A stretch of DNA of 64,000 nucleotides from Streptomyces sp. IMTB 2501. Its GTDB lineage: Bacteria > Actinomycetota > Actinomycetes > Streptomycetales > Streptomycetaceae. Shown here in pieces: positions 25,151 to 33,962 of this stretch (position 1 is its first letter; every line of letters starts with the position of its first letter). The stretch covers positions 186,277 to 250,276 of the forward strand of contig NZ_MQUS01000009.1 in the NCBI RefSeq assembly GCF_001953885.1, given 5' to 3'. A program made the position numbers and the translations under genes. Under the pieces are notes generated by a model. It was not told the DNA's origin. It did not search any database and was given only the letters and a program-made list of their open reading frames with translations.

Positions 25151-25822
25151 ATGAACGACTCCCGGCTCTGGGACGACGTCGACGACTACTTCATCAACCA
25201 ACTCGCGCCGGACGACGAGGCATTGCAGGCGGCCCTGCGGGAGAACGACGCCGCCGGGCTGCCGCACATCGCCGTCACGGCGGCACAGGGCAAGTTCCTC
25301 CAGTTGCTCGCCCAGGTGCAGGGTGCGCGGCACATCCTGGAGATCGGCACGCTCGGCGGGTACAGCACGATCTGGCTGGCCCGCGCCCTGCCCGAGGACG
25401 GCAGACTGGTGTCGCTGGAGTACGACGCCAAGCACGCCGAGGTGGCGGCCCGGAACATCGCGCGGGCCGGCCTGGACCGGATCGCGGAGGTGCGGGTGGG
25501 CCCAGCCCTGGAGTCGCTGCCCAAGCTCGCCGACGAGAACCCGGCCCCCTTCGACCTGGTGTTCATCGACGCCGACAAGGCCAACAACGCGCACTACGTG
25601 GAGTGGGCGCTGCGGCTCACCCGCACCGGCAGCGTGATCGTCCTGGACAACGTGGTACGCGGCGGCCGGGTCGCCGACGCGAGCAGCACGGAGCCCGACA
25701 TCGTGGGCACGCGTGCCGCGATCGAGCTGATCGCGTCCCATCCCCGGCTGACCGGCACGGCGATCCAGACGGTCGGCAGCAAGGGCTACGACGGCTTCGC
25801 TCTGGCCCGCGTACTGGCGTGA
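25151..25822 (+). CDS. SAM-dependent O-methyltransferase (CCoAOMT/YrrM-like)
   Basis: A 223-residue class I methyltransferase. Motif I is HILEIGTLGGYSTIWLARALP, then the acidic VSLEYDAKHAEVAARN that binds the SAM ribose, and VFIDADKANNAHYVEWAL with metal-binding aspartates followed by VIVLDNVVRGG. These match the catechol/caffeoyl-CoA O-methyltransferase family, which use Mg2+. ATG 25151 follows GGAAAGGCAGCAGG. It may methylate a catechol-type secondary metabolite or xenobiotic. It is convergent with the FHA gene across a strong hairpin. Confidence 0.9.
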   Translation: MNDSRLWDDVDDYFINQLAPDDEALQAALRENDAAGLPHIAVTAAQGKFLQLLAQVQGARHILEIGTLGGYSTIWLARALPEDGRLVSLEYDAKHAEVAARNIARAGLDRIAEVRVGPALESLPKLADENPAPFDLVFIDADKANNAHYVEWALRLTRTGSVIVLDNVVRGGRVADASSTEPDIVGTRAAIELIASHPRLTGTAIQTVGSKGYDGFALARVLA

Positions 25823-25828
25823 CCGGGG

Positions 25829-25860
25829 GCACCCGGGCCCCGGGCCCGGAGCCCGGGTGC
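25829..25860. terminator. Strong bidirectional hairpin terminator
   Basis: GCACCCGGGC and GCCCGGGTGC form a perfect 10-bp stem between convergent genes. Confidence 0.7.
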
Positions 25861-25862
25861 GC

Positions 25863-26255
25863 TCACACCTCGTGATAGAAGCCGACGTTGACGCTGCGCG
25901 GCTCGGTGCGGTCCTGGACGACGATCTCGCCGGACCCACCGTGCGGCAGCCGTACGGTCGCGCCGTAGCCGAGGAGCTGCGCGTACTCCCCGACGACCAG
26001 CCGCACTTCGGACGACGGCTCGGGCTGGGAACCGCGCAGCCAGGTCAACTGCCAGCCGCCGTCCGGGCCGCAGAGGAACTCCAGGTGCACACGGGAGACG
26101 AACAGCCAGTCCTCCGGGGTGACCAGCCGGCACGTGGACGCGTCCCGGCCGACCCGGAGCACGGCCCCCGGCTCGCTCGGCGCATCGGCCATCGACATGC
26201 CGGCCGTGGCACCCGAGTCCGCACCCGAGACGGTGGCCATGGTGAGTTCGAGCAC
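25863..26255 (-). CDS. FHA-domain protein
   Basis: A 130-residue protein starting at GTG 26255 with GGGGGA 6 nt upstream; longer starts run into the divergent gene's promoter. It is nearly all one FHA domain: GAVLRVGRDASTCRLVTPED, LFVSRVHLEFLCGPDGGW, and the last strands ATVRLPHGGSGEIVV. The GR and SRxH positions are kept, so phosphothreonine binding is plausible, although the loop around the arginine is unusual. FHA proteins in this genus often serve Ser/Thr kinases or type VII secretion. No kinase is adjacent. Confidence 0.75.
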   Translation of the reverse strand: MLELTMATVSGADSGATAGMSMADAPSEPGAVLRVGRDASTCRLVTPEDWLFVSRVHLEFLCGPDGGWQLTWLRGSQPEPSSEVRLVVGEYAQLLGYGATVRLPHGGSGEIVVQDRTEPRSVNVGFYHEV

Positions 26256-26349
26256 GCGCGTTCCCCCTGAATCATCCGGCTGTGCCGCCGGTCGGTCTGC
26301 CGCCGCATGATAAAACGCCCGGCCGGGCGCCGTCCGGCACAATGGAGTC

Positions 26350-26766
26350 ATGACCGAGCGAAAGCCACCGGGTGTGCCGTTCGACTCGTTCGTCGACAAG
26401 CAGATCCGTGACGCGCAGAGGCGCGGTGAATTCGAGCGACTGCAGGGGGCGGGCAAGCCGCTGCCCACCGAGGTCGAATCGACCTACGACGAACTGTGGT
26501 GGATCAAACGGAAGTTGACGCGCGAGGGCCTGTCCGTCCTGCCGCCCGCCCTCGCCCTGCGCAAGGAGGCCGAGGACGCGCTGGAGGCGGCGTACGCGGC
26601 GCCCTCGGAGCGGATCGCCCGGAAGATCATCGAGGACGTCAACGTCAGGATCAAGGACATGATGTTCAAGCCGCCGCCCGGTCCCCCGCTGGGCAGGAAG
26701 CCGTACGACGTCGAGGAGGTCGTACGGGAGTGGCGGCAGCGCAGGGCCGCCGCCACCACGGAGTAG
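26350..26766 (+). CDS. DUF1992 (DnaJC28-homology) protein
   Basis: A 138-residue soluble protein with ATG 26350. The conserved DUF1992 stretch is seen: FDSFVDKQIRDAQRRGEF, GAGKPLPTEVESTYDELW, and RIARKIIEDVNVRI. In eukaryotes the same region occurs in DNAJC28; in bacteria the role is unknown. There is no J-domain HPD motif here. It is divergent from the FHA gene and convergent with the NTF2-like gene. Confidence 0.85.
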   Translation: MTERKPPGVPFDSFVDKQIRDAQRRGEFERLQGAGKPLPTEVESTYDELWWIKRKLTREGLSVLPPALALRKEAEDALEAAYAAPSERIARKIIEDVNVRIKDMMFKPPPGPPLGRKPYDVEEVVREWRQRRAAATTE

Positions 26767-26780
26767 CAGGGGGTTTCCGG

Positions 26781-27203
26781 TCAGTCGGCGAAGCGGCGCA
26801 GGCCGGTCACCGACCAGACCGTCGCGATCCGCCCGTCCACCACCTCCAGCAGATCGATGCCGCTCTTCTGCACACCGTCCGTCCCGGTCACATACCAGCA
26901 GCAGGCGGCCCGGCCGAGGCCGGCGTCCGCCAGCGGTGTGCCGTCCACGGAGAACACCAGTCCGGGCTTCTCCTCACGGAAGTCGGAGATCATGCCGACG
27001 ATCCCGGCCGGGCCGTGCACCGCGTCGGTGGCGGCCCCTCGCCCGGGCTCATTGGCGAACCGGATGCGGAAACCGGGCGCGAGGAAGGCCTCCGGGTCGC
27101 TGAAGTCGCCGTTCCACAGGGCGGTCCAGCGGTCGAAGAGGGCGATGCCGGCGGTGGTGGTGAGGGTGTGGGCGGCGGTTGCCTGCCGAGTCGTTGTCGT
27201 CAT
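26781..27203 (-). CDS. SnoaL/NTF2-like protein
   Basis: A 140-residue protein from ATG 27203, with GAAGAGG 9 nt before it. It shows the NTF2-fold order: ALFDRWTALWNGDFSDPEAFL, PGFRIRFAN, AGIVGMISDFREEKPGLVFSV, CCWYVTGTDGVQKSGIDLL and DGRIATVWSVTGLRR. Stress-linked polyketide-cyclase-like proteins look like this. Its start lies 51 nt from the end of the WYL regulator, on the same strand, so both may be one transcript; the regulator could control it. Substrate unknown. Confidence 0.75.
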   Translation of the reverse strand: MTTTTRQATAAHTLTTTAGIALFDRWTALWNGDFSDPEAFLAPGFRIRFANEPGRGAATDAVHGPAGIVGMISDFREEKPGLVFSVDGTPLADAGLGRAACCWYVTGTDGVQKSGIDLLEVVDGRIATVWSVTGLRRFAD

Positions 27204-27253
27204 GGGGACAAGCCTCTTCCCCGTCCGCGACAACCCCCTGTCGGTGATTGCCG

Positions 27254-27976
27254 TCACATCACCGTGGCCGCGTCCAGGGGTACGACGTCCGAGCCGAGCG
27301 TGTCGAGGGCGGCGAGGTCGACCTCCCGTCGCGGGGCCCGCTCGTCCAGGGCCGTCGCGGCGCGGACCCGGTCCAGCCGGAACCCGCGCGGCGCGTCCCG
27401 CAGCCGGCACCAGCCGGCCAGGTACCAGTGCTCCTCACCGCCGAGAAAGCCGAGGGGTTCGACGTCCCGCGCGGTGCGCCGGCCCTCGGCGTCGGTGTAC
27501 TCCAGCCGCAGCAGCCGGCCCGCCGTCAGCGCCTCCCGCAGCGCGGCGGGCACCACCGGCCCGGCGGGCCGTGCGGGGCGGGTGGCAGGCACCAACAGCC
27601 GTACCCGGTCGGCCAGTTCGCCCGCCGCCCGGCGCTCCCGCTCCGGCATGACGGCCAGCACCTTGTGCAGCGCGCTGCGCGCGTCCACCGCGAACGGCGT
27701 CCCGGCCAGGGCCTGCAGTCCGACGGCCAGCGCGGTCGCCTCGGCGGGGGTGATGGTCAGCGGCGGCAGCGTCCGCTCCCTGTCCAGCACATACCCGCCG
27801 CCGCGCCCCGGCTCGGCATGGATCGGCAGCCCGGACTGCTGCAAGGCGGCCAGGTCCCGCTCGATCGTGCGGACACTGACCTCGAAGCGCCGGGCCAGCG
27901 CACGGGCGCTGCGGGGCCGGGGCGCGGCGGCACGCAGTTCCTCGACGAGGGCGTAGAGACGGTCGGTGCGGTTCAC
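27254..27976 (-). CDS. WYL-domain transcriptional regulator
   Basis: A 240-residue protein from GTG 27976 (VNRTDRLYALVEELR). The N-terminal winged helix, RSARALARRFEVSVRTIERD, is followed by the linker GLPIHAEPGRGGGYVLD that is diagnostic of the DeoR-type/WYL family. The C-terminal WYL-like domain has LEYTDAEGRRTARDVEPLGF and EEHWYLAGWCRLRDAPRGFRL. WYL domains bind nucleic acid or small ligands and often act as activators. It lies just upstream of the NTF2-like gene, its likely target. Confidence 0.88.
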   Translation of the reverse strand: MNRTDRLYALVEELRAAAPRPRSARALARRFEVSVRTIERDLAALQQSGLPIHAEPGRGGGYVLDRERTLPPLTITPAEATALAVGLQALAGTPFAVDARSALHKVLAVMPERERRAAGELADRVRLLVPATRPARPAGPVVPAALREALTAGRLLRLEYTDAEGRRTARDVEPLGFLGGEEHWYLAGWCRLRDAPRGFRLDRVRAATALDERAPRREVDLAALDTLGSDVVPLDAATVM

Positions 27977-28090
27977 GGACACAGTCTGCGCGAAAAACCC
28001 ACGGCGGGCCGGGCCGGAACCCCCGGAGCCGAACTCACGCCTCCCGCAGGGCAGTTGCCCGTCGGGCGCCAGGGGCACGATCAGCGGCGC

Positions 28091-30124
28091 TTACCGCTGC
28101 ACTGCCCTGTCGTGCGGGCGTTCGCGTTCGGTGCCGCAGAGTTCGCCGGTGAGGTCCTTGACGAGCCGGCTCAGGTCGGTGCAGCGGCCGGGCTGCCACC
28201 AGTCGCCGAGGAGTTCGGCGAGGGACTCCTCGCGGGCCTGGGCGAGCCGTTCGGCGACCTCGCGGCCGGAGTCGGTCAAGTACAGGTCCAGGCCCCGGCG
28301 TTCGGCGAGGCGCCGTTCCTCGACCTGGCGGGCGGCGGCGAGGACGACGTCGAGCGGGACGGGGCTGCGCTCGGCGAGCACGGCCGGCTCGACGGAGCCG
28401 TACTTGCGGATGCGCAGCAGCACCCAGCTGGCGGCGGGCAGCAGGTCGTACCCGGCCCGCTCGGTGATCTTCCGGTAGACCTCGCGGCGGCCCTCGCGGG
28501 TGCCGAGCAGGGACAGGGCCCGGCTGCACTCGTCGTAGGAGGACCTCTGGACCGGGTTGGGCGGAATGGTCTCGGAGACGTCCGGCGCGGTCACCGAGCC
28601 GCGCAGCCGGTCCTCCTTCAGGAACCAGGCCAGCAGGAAGCCGAGGAGGGCGACCGGGGCGGCGTAGAGGAAGACGTCCGTGATGGAGGACGCGTACGCG
28701 TGCAGCGCCGCGGGACGCAGCGCGGGCGGCAGGGCGGCGATGCCGCGCGGGTCGGACTTCAGGGTGTTCGCGGAGATCCCCGGAGGCAGGCTCACCCCCT
28801 TGAACGCGGCGGCCAGCTTGTCGCCGAGGCGGCCGGCGAAGACCGTACCGAAGATCGCCACGCCGAAGGAGGCGCCGATGGAGCGGAAGAAGGTCGCGCC
28901 GGAGGTGGCGACGCCCAGGTCCTCGTACGACACCGCGTTCTGCACGATGAGTATCAGGACCTGCATGACCAGGCCGAGTCCCAGGCCGAACACGAAGAAG
29001 CAGGCGCTCATCTCGGCGGTCGGGCTGTGCTCGTCGAGCCGGTGCAGCAGAAGCAGGCCGAAAGCGGTGACGGCGGTGCCGGTCACCGGGAAGACCTTCC
29101 AGCGGCCGGTGCGGCTGACGATCTGCCCGGAGGCCGTGGACGACAGCAGCAGCCCGACGACCATGGGCAGCATGTGCACGCCGGACAGGGTCGGCGAGAT
29201 GCCGTGCACGACCTGCAGGAAGGTCGGCAGATAGGTCATCGCGCCGAACATGGCGAAGCCGACGATGAAGCTGATGACGGCGGCGAGGGTGAAGGTGCGG
29301 ATGCCGAACAGCTTGAGCGGCAGCACCGGTTCGGCGGCGCGCCGCTCGACGGCGACGAACGCCACGGCGAGCAGCACACCCAGCACGGCCAGCCCGATGA
29401 TCTGCGGCGAGCCCCAGGCCCAGGTCGTACCGCCGAGGGAGGCGACCAGGACCAGGCAGGTCGCGACGGCGGCGATCAGCAGGGTGCCGAGATAGTCGAT
29501 GACATGGTGGGCGCTGCGGCGCGGGATGTGCAGGGCGGTGGCGATGACGGCGAGCGCGACGACACCGACCGGCAGGTTGATGTAGAACACCCAGCGCCAG
29601 CTCAGCTGCTCGGTGAACACCCCGCCGAGCAGCGGACCCAGCACACTGGTCGCGCCGAACACGGCCCCGAACAGCCCCTGATAGCGCCCGCGTTCGCGTG
29701 GCGGCACGATGTCGCCGACGATCGCCATGGACAGCACCAACAGCCCGCCGCCGCCCAGCCCCTGCAACGCCCGGAACCCGATCAGCTCGCCCATGTTCTG
29801 TGCCATGCCGCACAGCGCGGAACCGACGAGAAAGATCACGATCGCCGTCTGGAACAGCCTTTTCCGCCCGTACTGGTCGCCGAGCTTGCCCCACAGCGGG
29901 GTCGCGGCGGTCGAGGCCAGCAGATAGGCGGTGACCACCCAGGACAGATGCTCAAGACCGCCGAGGTCGCTCACTATCGTCGGCAGGGCGGTCGACACGA
30001 TCGTCTGGTCGAGCGCGGCGAGCAGCAGCCCGAGGAGCAGGGCGCCGATCGAGACGAACACATTGCCGGAGACCTGCTCGGCGGCCTGCGCCTGCTTGTC
30101 CGCGCCGTGCGTGTCCAGGGCCAT
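28091..30124 (-). CDS. DHA2-type MFS exporter fused to a winged-helix domain
   Basis: A 677-residue protein. ATG 30124 is chosen because GGGAGG lies 5 nt upstream. Residues up to about 530 make the 14-helix DHA2 drug exporter: LLAALDQTIVSTALPTIVSD, WGKLGDQYGRKRLFQ, GGGGLLVLSMAIVGDIVPPRERG and QNAVSYEDLGVATSGATFFR. The last 140 residues are soluble and resemble a MarR-like winged helix: AGYDLLPAASWVLLRIRKYG, EERRLAERRGLDLYLTDSGREVAERL. An exporter that carries a DNA-binding-like tail could sense its substrate or its own regulation at the membrane; this is inference. It is divergent from the peptidoglycan-binding gene. Confidence 0.9.
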   Translation of the reverse strand: MALDTHGADKQAQAAEQVSGNVFVSIGALLLGLLLAALDQTIVSTALPTIVSDLGGLEHLSWVVTAYLLASTAATPLWGKLGDQYGRKRLFQTAIVIFLVGSALCGMAQNMGELIGFRALQGLGGGGLLVLSMAIVGDIVPPRERGRYQGLFGAVFGATSVLGPLLGGVFTEQLSWRWVFYINLPVGVVALAVIATALHIPRRSAHHVIDYLGTLLIAAVATCLVLVASLGGTTWAWGSPQIIGLAVLGVLLAVAFVAVERRAAEPVLPLKLFGIRTFTLAAVISFIVGFAMFGAMTYLPTFLQVVHGISPTLSGVHMLPMVVGLLLSSTASGQIVSRTGRWKVFPVTGTAVTAFGLLLLHRLDEHSPTAEMSACFFVFGLGLGLVMQVLILIVQNAVSYEDLGVATSGATFFRSIGASFGVAIFGTVFAGRLGDKLAAAFKGVSLPPGISANTLKSDPRGIAALPPALRPAALHAYASSITDVFLYAAPVALLGFLLAWFLKEDRLRGSVTAPDVSETIPPNPVQRSSYDECSRALSLLGTREGRREVYRKITERAGYDLLPAASWVLLRIRKYGSVEPAVLAERSPVPLDVVLAAARQVEERRLAERRGLDLYLTDSGREVAERLAQAREESLAELLGDWWQPGRCTDLSRLVKDLTGELCGTERERPHDRAVQR

Positions 30125-30263
30125 GGAGACCTCCCGGAGCTCGGGTGCACCTTCCATCGTGGTCGGTGTCACCGTTTATGGCCTGTTGAGTCCGGCGTTT
30201 CCGGGGGCGGATGCGAAGAAGTTGCGCATAGTCTCGGAAGTTCGTGAGGGGAGGGACGAACAG

Positions 30264-31277
30264 GTGAGTGATTCGGGAGGCCATACCTGCCCGGAGTGCG
30301 GCGCGCCGAGGGGGCCGGACCGCAGCCCGTCCTGCGACTGCGCCGAACGCGCCGCCGAGGCGCTCCGCGAGACGCGTACGGCCGAGGCGGCAGCGGCGGA
30401 GGATTTCAATCCTCTGCGGATACGACCGTATGTCGAGGTCGACGGGCCCCACCCGGACCGGCCGCCAGAGGCCCACCCGACACCGGGCATCCCCGGCACC
30501 GGCACACGGCCCGTGAGCGGAGTGTCACCCGACGCGGCGACAGGCCCGGTACCGGCGGCCGAGACCACGCTGCCGTTGCGGCTGACGGCGGGGCCGAGCA
30601 CGGCCGACCTGCGGATGTTCGAGGGAGGCGGGGCGGACGGGCCCGGAGCTCGCCCCGGCCCGGTCGGTGAGCCGCCCCGCCGTCGAGCGCGTCGTACCGT
30701 CCTGCTCTCGGTCGCCGGCGCCGGTGCGGCGGTCGTGGCGGCCGCCGGGTTCGCGAGCGGGCTGTTCTCGTATCACACGCCGTCCCGGGAGCCGGCGGCC
30801 CAGGAGGTCAGGGAGAGCGTTCCGGACGTGAGCACACCGGGCTCGGCGTCGCCGACGGCCTCTCCCTCCCCCACCGTGTCCCGCCCGCCGGTACCGCCGT
30901 CGCGCTTCACGTCGACGCCCCGTCCGAGCCCCCCGTCCACGACGCCGACGGCGACGCCGACTTCACCGACCCCGACCCCGACCCCGACGCCGACCGCTTC
31001 CGCCGACACGCCCCACCCGGTCTCCCCCACGCCGGCGACGACCTCCGCCGCCGCCCCGGTGCTCCAACGCGGCGACCAAGGCCCGGAGGTGGCCGAACTC
31101 CAGTATCGGCTGTGGCAGTTGAACCTCTACGACGACCAGATCGACGGTGTCTACACCCGCTCGGTGGAGGAGGCGGTACGCACCTACCAACTGGCCCGCG
31201 GCATCCAGGGCGACACTCCGGGCGTCTACGGACGGGCGACGCGGAAGAGCCTGGAGGCGGAGACGACGAAGCCGTGA
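30264..31277 (+). CDS. Membrane protein with zinc-ribbon-like N-terminus and peptidoglycan-binding C-terminus
   Basis: A 337-residue protein from GTG 30264 behind GAGGG. The N-terminus CPECGAPRGPDRSPSCDC is a zinc-ribbon-like cytoplasmic head. A helix near residue 145 (TVLLSVAGAGAAVVAAAGFAS) anchors it. A long Ser/Thr/Pro spacer with TPTP runs spans the wall, and the end is a PG_binding_1 domain: VLQRGDQGPEVAELQYRLWQ, DGVYTRSVEEAVRTYQLARG. It likely links the cytoplasm to peptidoglycan. A weak GGGGC/GCCCC hairpin follows at 31305-31317. Confidence 0.85.
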   Translation: MSDSGGHTCPECGAPRGPDRSPSCDCAERAAEALRETRTAEAAAAEDFNPLRIRPYVEVDGPHPDRPPEAHPTPGIPGTGTRPVSGVSPDAATGPVPAAETTLPLRLTAGPSTADLRMFEGGGADGPGARPGPVGEPPRRRARRTVLLSVAGAGAAVVAAAGFASGLFSYHTPSREPAAQEVRESVPDVSTPGSASPTASPSPTVSRPPVPPSRFTSTPRPSPPSTTPTATPTSPTPTPTPTPTASADTPHPVSPTPATTSAAAPVLQRGDQGPEVAELQYRLWQLNLYDDQIDGVYTRSVEEAVRTYQLARGIQGDTPGVYGRATRKSLEAETTKP

Positions 31278-31328
31278 AAACAGGCGGACCGTTTCAGCCC
31301 GTCGGGGGCGGAGCCCCTACGAGGCCGG

Positions 31329-31997
31329 TCAGCCGATGTACAGCCGGATCGTCCCGTCCCCCGCCGCTTCGACCCGCACCTGCGTGAGGTCGGACACGGC
31401 CACATCAGGACCGTGAACCCCGGCACGAGGACCGACCCCCACCACGGCCATACCCGCGGAGCGCCCCGCCGCGATTCCGGCCCCGGAGTCCTCGAAGACC
31501 ACACAGTCGGCCGGATCCACCCCCAGCTCGGCCGCGCCCTTCAGGAAGCCCTCGGGATCGGGCTTGCTCGCGCCGACCGACTCGGCGGTGATGCGCACCT
31601 GGGGCAGCGGCAGCCCGGCGGCGTTCATGCGGGCGGTGGACAGTGCGACGTCGGCGGAGGTCACCAGTGCGTGCGGCAGACCGCGCAGCGAGGCGAGGAA
31701 GGCGCTCGCCCCGGGGATCTCGACCACGCCGTCGGTGTCGGAGGTCTCCTCGGCGAGCATGCGGGCGTTGTCGGCGAGGTTCTGCTCAACCGGCCGGCCC
31801 GGGAGCAGTACGGCCATGGAGGCGTGGCCCTGCCGGCCGTGGACGACCTTCATCACCTCGTCGCCGTCCAGCCCGTGCTGCCCGGCCCAGCGGCGCCAGA
31901 TGCGCTCGACGACGGCGTCCGAGTTGACGAGCGTGCCGTCCATGTCGAGAAGGAGGGCACGGGCGGTCAGGACGGTGGGCGCGGCGGTGGCCGTCAT
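31329..31997 (-). CDS. HAD-superfamily phosphatase (subfamily IA)
   Basis: A 222-residue enzyme from ATG 31997, with GGAG 7 nt before it. Motif I is LLLDMDGTLVNSD (nucleophile and acid aspartates), motif II ALVTSADVA, motif III with Lys in GASKPDPEGFLKGAAELGV and motif IV VVFEDSGAGIAAGRSAGM. This is typical of beta-phosphoglucomutase-like sugar phosphatases. Relatives hydrolyse hexose- or glycerol-phosphates; the substrate is not fixed. It stands alone between the peptidoglycan-binding and GDT1 genes. Confidence 0.9.
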   Translation of the reverse strand: MTATAAPTVLTARALLLDMDGTLVNSDAVVERIWRRWAGQHGLDGDEVMKVVHGRQGHASMAVLLPGRPVEQNLADNARMLAEETSDTDGVVEIPGASAFLASLRGLPHALVTSADVALSTARMNAAGLPLPQVRITAESVGASKPDPEGFLKGAAELGVDPADCVVFEDSGAGIAAGRSAGMAVVGVGPRAGVHGPDVAVSDLTQVRVEAAGDGTIRLYIG

Positions 31998-32213
31998 CGG
32001 CAGCTCCAGGAACGAAAAGACCCCAGGTCGGGAGGGACAAGGCGGCCCCGCCCGCCGGTCAGGGAAAACGAGCGGGAGCCACTTTGTTCCTCCACGGTAC
32101 AAAACCGGGCCGCTTCCCGCCACCGTCTCCCGAAAGGGTTCACCGACCGTTCAGCTCGCCCGGCCGCAGCCGGCCACGGCCCGCCGGACCCGGCCGCCCA
32201 CCGTCGGTCCGGC

Positions 32214-32795
32214 TCAGCCCGCCACCGCCTCGTAGAGGCTCCACACGCCCAGGCCGAGCATCAGCAGGGCCGCGACCTGGGTGATCAGCCGCAGCGGCAC
32301 CCTCTTCATCAGGGCCTTTCCGCCGACGATGCCCAGGCCGGCGACGGCCCACAGGCCGAGCACCGCGCCGAGGCCGACGGAGATCGGGTCGTCATAGCGG
32401 GCGGCGAGGTTGGCGGTCATGATCTGGGTGAGATCGCCGAACTCGGCGACGAGGATGAGCATGAAGCCCGTACCGGCGACCTTCCAGAAGGACTGGTCGG
32501 CGGGCTTCTTGACGTCCTCCTCGTCCTCGTCCTTCTTCATCAGGAGCACGGCGGCGCCACCGAGGAAGAGGACACCGGTGACCGCGGAGACGATCTGCCG
32601 CGGCAGCAGGGTCAGCACGCTGCCGGCCGCGACAGCCAGCACGACATGCAGCAGGAAGGCGGCGGCGACACCCACGAAGACGTAGCTCGCGCGGTAACGG
32701 GTGCCGAGGACGAGACCGGCGAGCGCGGTCTTGTCCGGCAGTTCGGCGAGGAAGATGACGCCGAAGACGAGCGCCGTCACGGTGATGCTGATCAA
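32214..32795 (-). CDS. GDT1/TMEM165-family metal exporter, probably for Mn2+
   Basis: A 193-residue membrane protein with a TTG start just after GAGGA. It has two copies of the family's acidic helix motif: FLAELPDKTALAGLVLG (variant E-L-P-D-K-T) and VAEFGDLTQIMTANL (canonical E-x-G-D). About six helices are present, with the acidic loop KKDEDEEDVKK between the halves. Members export or antiport Mn2+ or Ca2+ (MneA, Gdt1). A yybP-ykoY manganese riboswitch in its leader gives strong support for manganese export. Confidence 0.93.
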   Translation of the reverse strand: MISITVTALVFGVIFLAELPDKTALAGLVLGTRYRASYVFVGVAAAFLLHVVLAVAAGSVLTLLPRQIVSAVTGVLFLGGAAVLLMKKDEDEEDVKKPADQSFWKVAGTGFMLILVAEFGDLTQIMTANLAARYDDPISVGLGAVLGLWAVAGLGIVGGKALMKRVPLRLITQVAALLMLGLGVWSLYEAVAG

Positions 32796-32876
32796 GATTC
32801 CTCAATCGGTCGGGGCTGCCCCACCGAGAGTGCGTTGCGTCACGCGATGACACCTCGGCATGGCAGCACACTCGGC

Positions 32877-32898
32877 GTCCATGCCACGGGACATGGAC
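32877..32898 (-). promoter_or_regulatory. Candidate expression-platform hairpin
   Basis: GTCCATG and CATGGAC form a 7-bp stem with an 8-nt loop right after the manganese aptamer, 80 nt before the gene. Confidence 0.4.
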
Positions 32899-32903
32899 GT
32901 GCA

Positions 32904-33022
32904 CTGCTTGCCGAAGGTCTCGCTGGCGGACCTCGATGCGACTCGTGGTCCGCCTCCGGGCGCCGGCTCAGGCTGGCTGAGCAGTATGTCGACGGTCCGG
33001 CGAAGAGCTACTCCCCTTCTGC
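32904..33022 (-). ncRNA. yybP-ykoY (manganese) riboswitch
   Basis: On the minus strand the aptamer reads AAGGGGAGTAGC at its 5' end (around 33005-33018) and GCGAGACCTTCGGCAAGC at its 3' end (32906-32923). Between these are ACATACTGCTCAGCC and a G+C stem. These are the conserved loops of the Mn2+-sensing class. It precedes a GDT1-type exporter, its known kind of target. The borders are approximate. Confidence 0.9.
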
Positions 33023-33129
33023 GCTCCCCATCGTAAGGGATGCCAAGGTTCAGCCGTGCTACGACCTCGTGGCCGACTCCACCGGGAAGACGGCCCCGAC
33101 CGAACCACCTGGCGAACCGCTGACGGACC

Positions 33130-33741
33130 TCAGGAGACCGGTCGCCGCACCAGATACCCCGCCACCGCACCAGCGCCGAACAACGCGGCCAGGGAGACGG
33201 CCGTGGCGATCCATGTCGCACCGAGCCACTGCGCACCGTAGTACCCGAGGGCGACGCTGTAGGCGGCCCAGGACAGGCCCGCCAGGGCGGACCAGGGGAC
33301 GAAGTCTCGGGCGCGGCGATGCGCGGCACCCGCGCAGAAGGAGACGACCGAGCGCCCGGCGGGGGCGAAGCGGGCGAGCACGACCAGCGCACCACCACCC
33401 CGGGCCAGCGCATCGCCGAGACGTTCCTGCGCGGTGGTCAGCCGCCGGGACCGGGCTATCGCCCGGTCCAGCCGCTCACCGCCCCGCCAGGCCAGCCGGT
33501 AGGCCACGAGATCACCCAGGACCGAGGCGGTCGCCGCCGAGCCGACCAGCGCCAGCAGATCCGGCACCGCGTGCGCGACCCGGCCGCCCGCCGCGCCCGT
33601 CCCCGCCGCCGCTGCCGTGCCCGCCATGATGACCAGCACGCCGCTCGGCAGCACCGGCACGAACACGTCGAGCAGAACGGACACGGCCACCGCGGCATAG
33701 ATCCACGGTCCGGCGGCCAGTGACCCCAGACTCTCGAACAC
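33130..33741 (-). CDS. DedA/VTT-type membrane protein
   Basis: A 203-residue membrane protein. The GTG at 33741 (VFESLGSLAAGPWIY) is chosen because GGGAG lies 5 nt upstream; a longer start exists at 33774. Seen: LLDVFVPVLPSGVLVIMAGTAA, GSAATASVLGDLVAYRLAWR, ARGGGALVVLARFAPAGR and the helical DFVPWSALAGLSWAAYSVAL. The short conserved RFAPAGR and GDLVAYRLAWRGG resemble DedA proteins, which act as undecaprenyl-phosphate or other lipid flippases. Its 5' region is shared with the superoxide dismutase gene. Confidence 0.8.
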   Translation of the reverse strand: MFESLGSLAAGPWIYAAVAVSVLLDVFVPVLPSGVLVIMAGTAAAAGTGAAGGRVAHAVPDLLALVGSAATASVLGDLVAYRLAWRGGERLDRAIARSRRLTTAQERLGDALARGGGALVVLARFAPAGRSVVSFCAGAAHRRARDFVPWSALAGLSWAAYSVALGYYGAQWLGATWIATAVSLAALFGAGAVAGYLVRRPVS

Positions 33742-33946
33742 GACGACTCCCGTTACTCCCCCGTTGACAGCCATACAGCGTACGCCGGGGGTGTGACAGG
33801 AGAGCCCCGGGGGGCTCATTGGATTCATGGGGCTCACGACACGCATGACACTTACGGCACCCATGGGACATTACGGAGCGTTTTCACCCGAGCAGCCCAT
33901 CGTGACCGGCGGAGCCGTCCCGCGTCCCGTAGCAAGGGAGAGGCAG

Positions 33947-33962
33947 CCTGTCCATGGACAGG
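33947..33962. promoter_or_regulatory. 16-bp perfect palindrome
   Basis: CCTGTCCATGGACAGG lies 52 nt before the superoxide dismutase start and could be an operator or an mRNA hairpin. Confidence 0.35.

Noticed and set aside
30900..31030. Tandem repeat of TPTP codons as a satellite
   Set aside because: It is a wall-spanning Ser/Thr/Pro linker within a clear gene.
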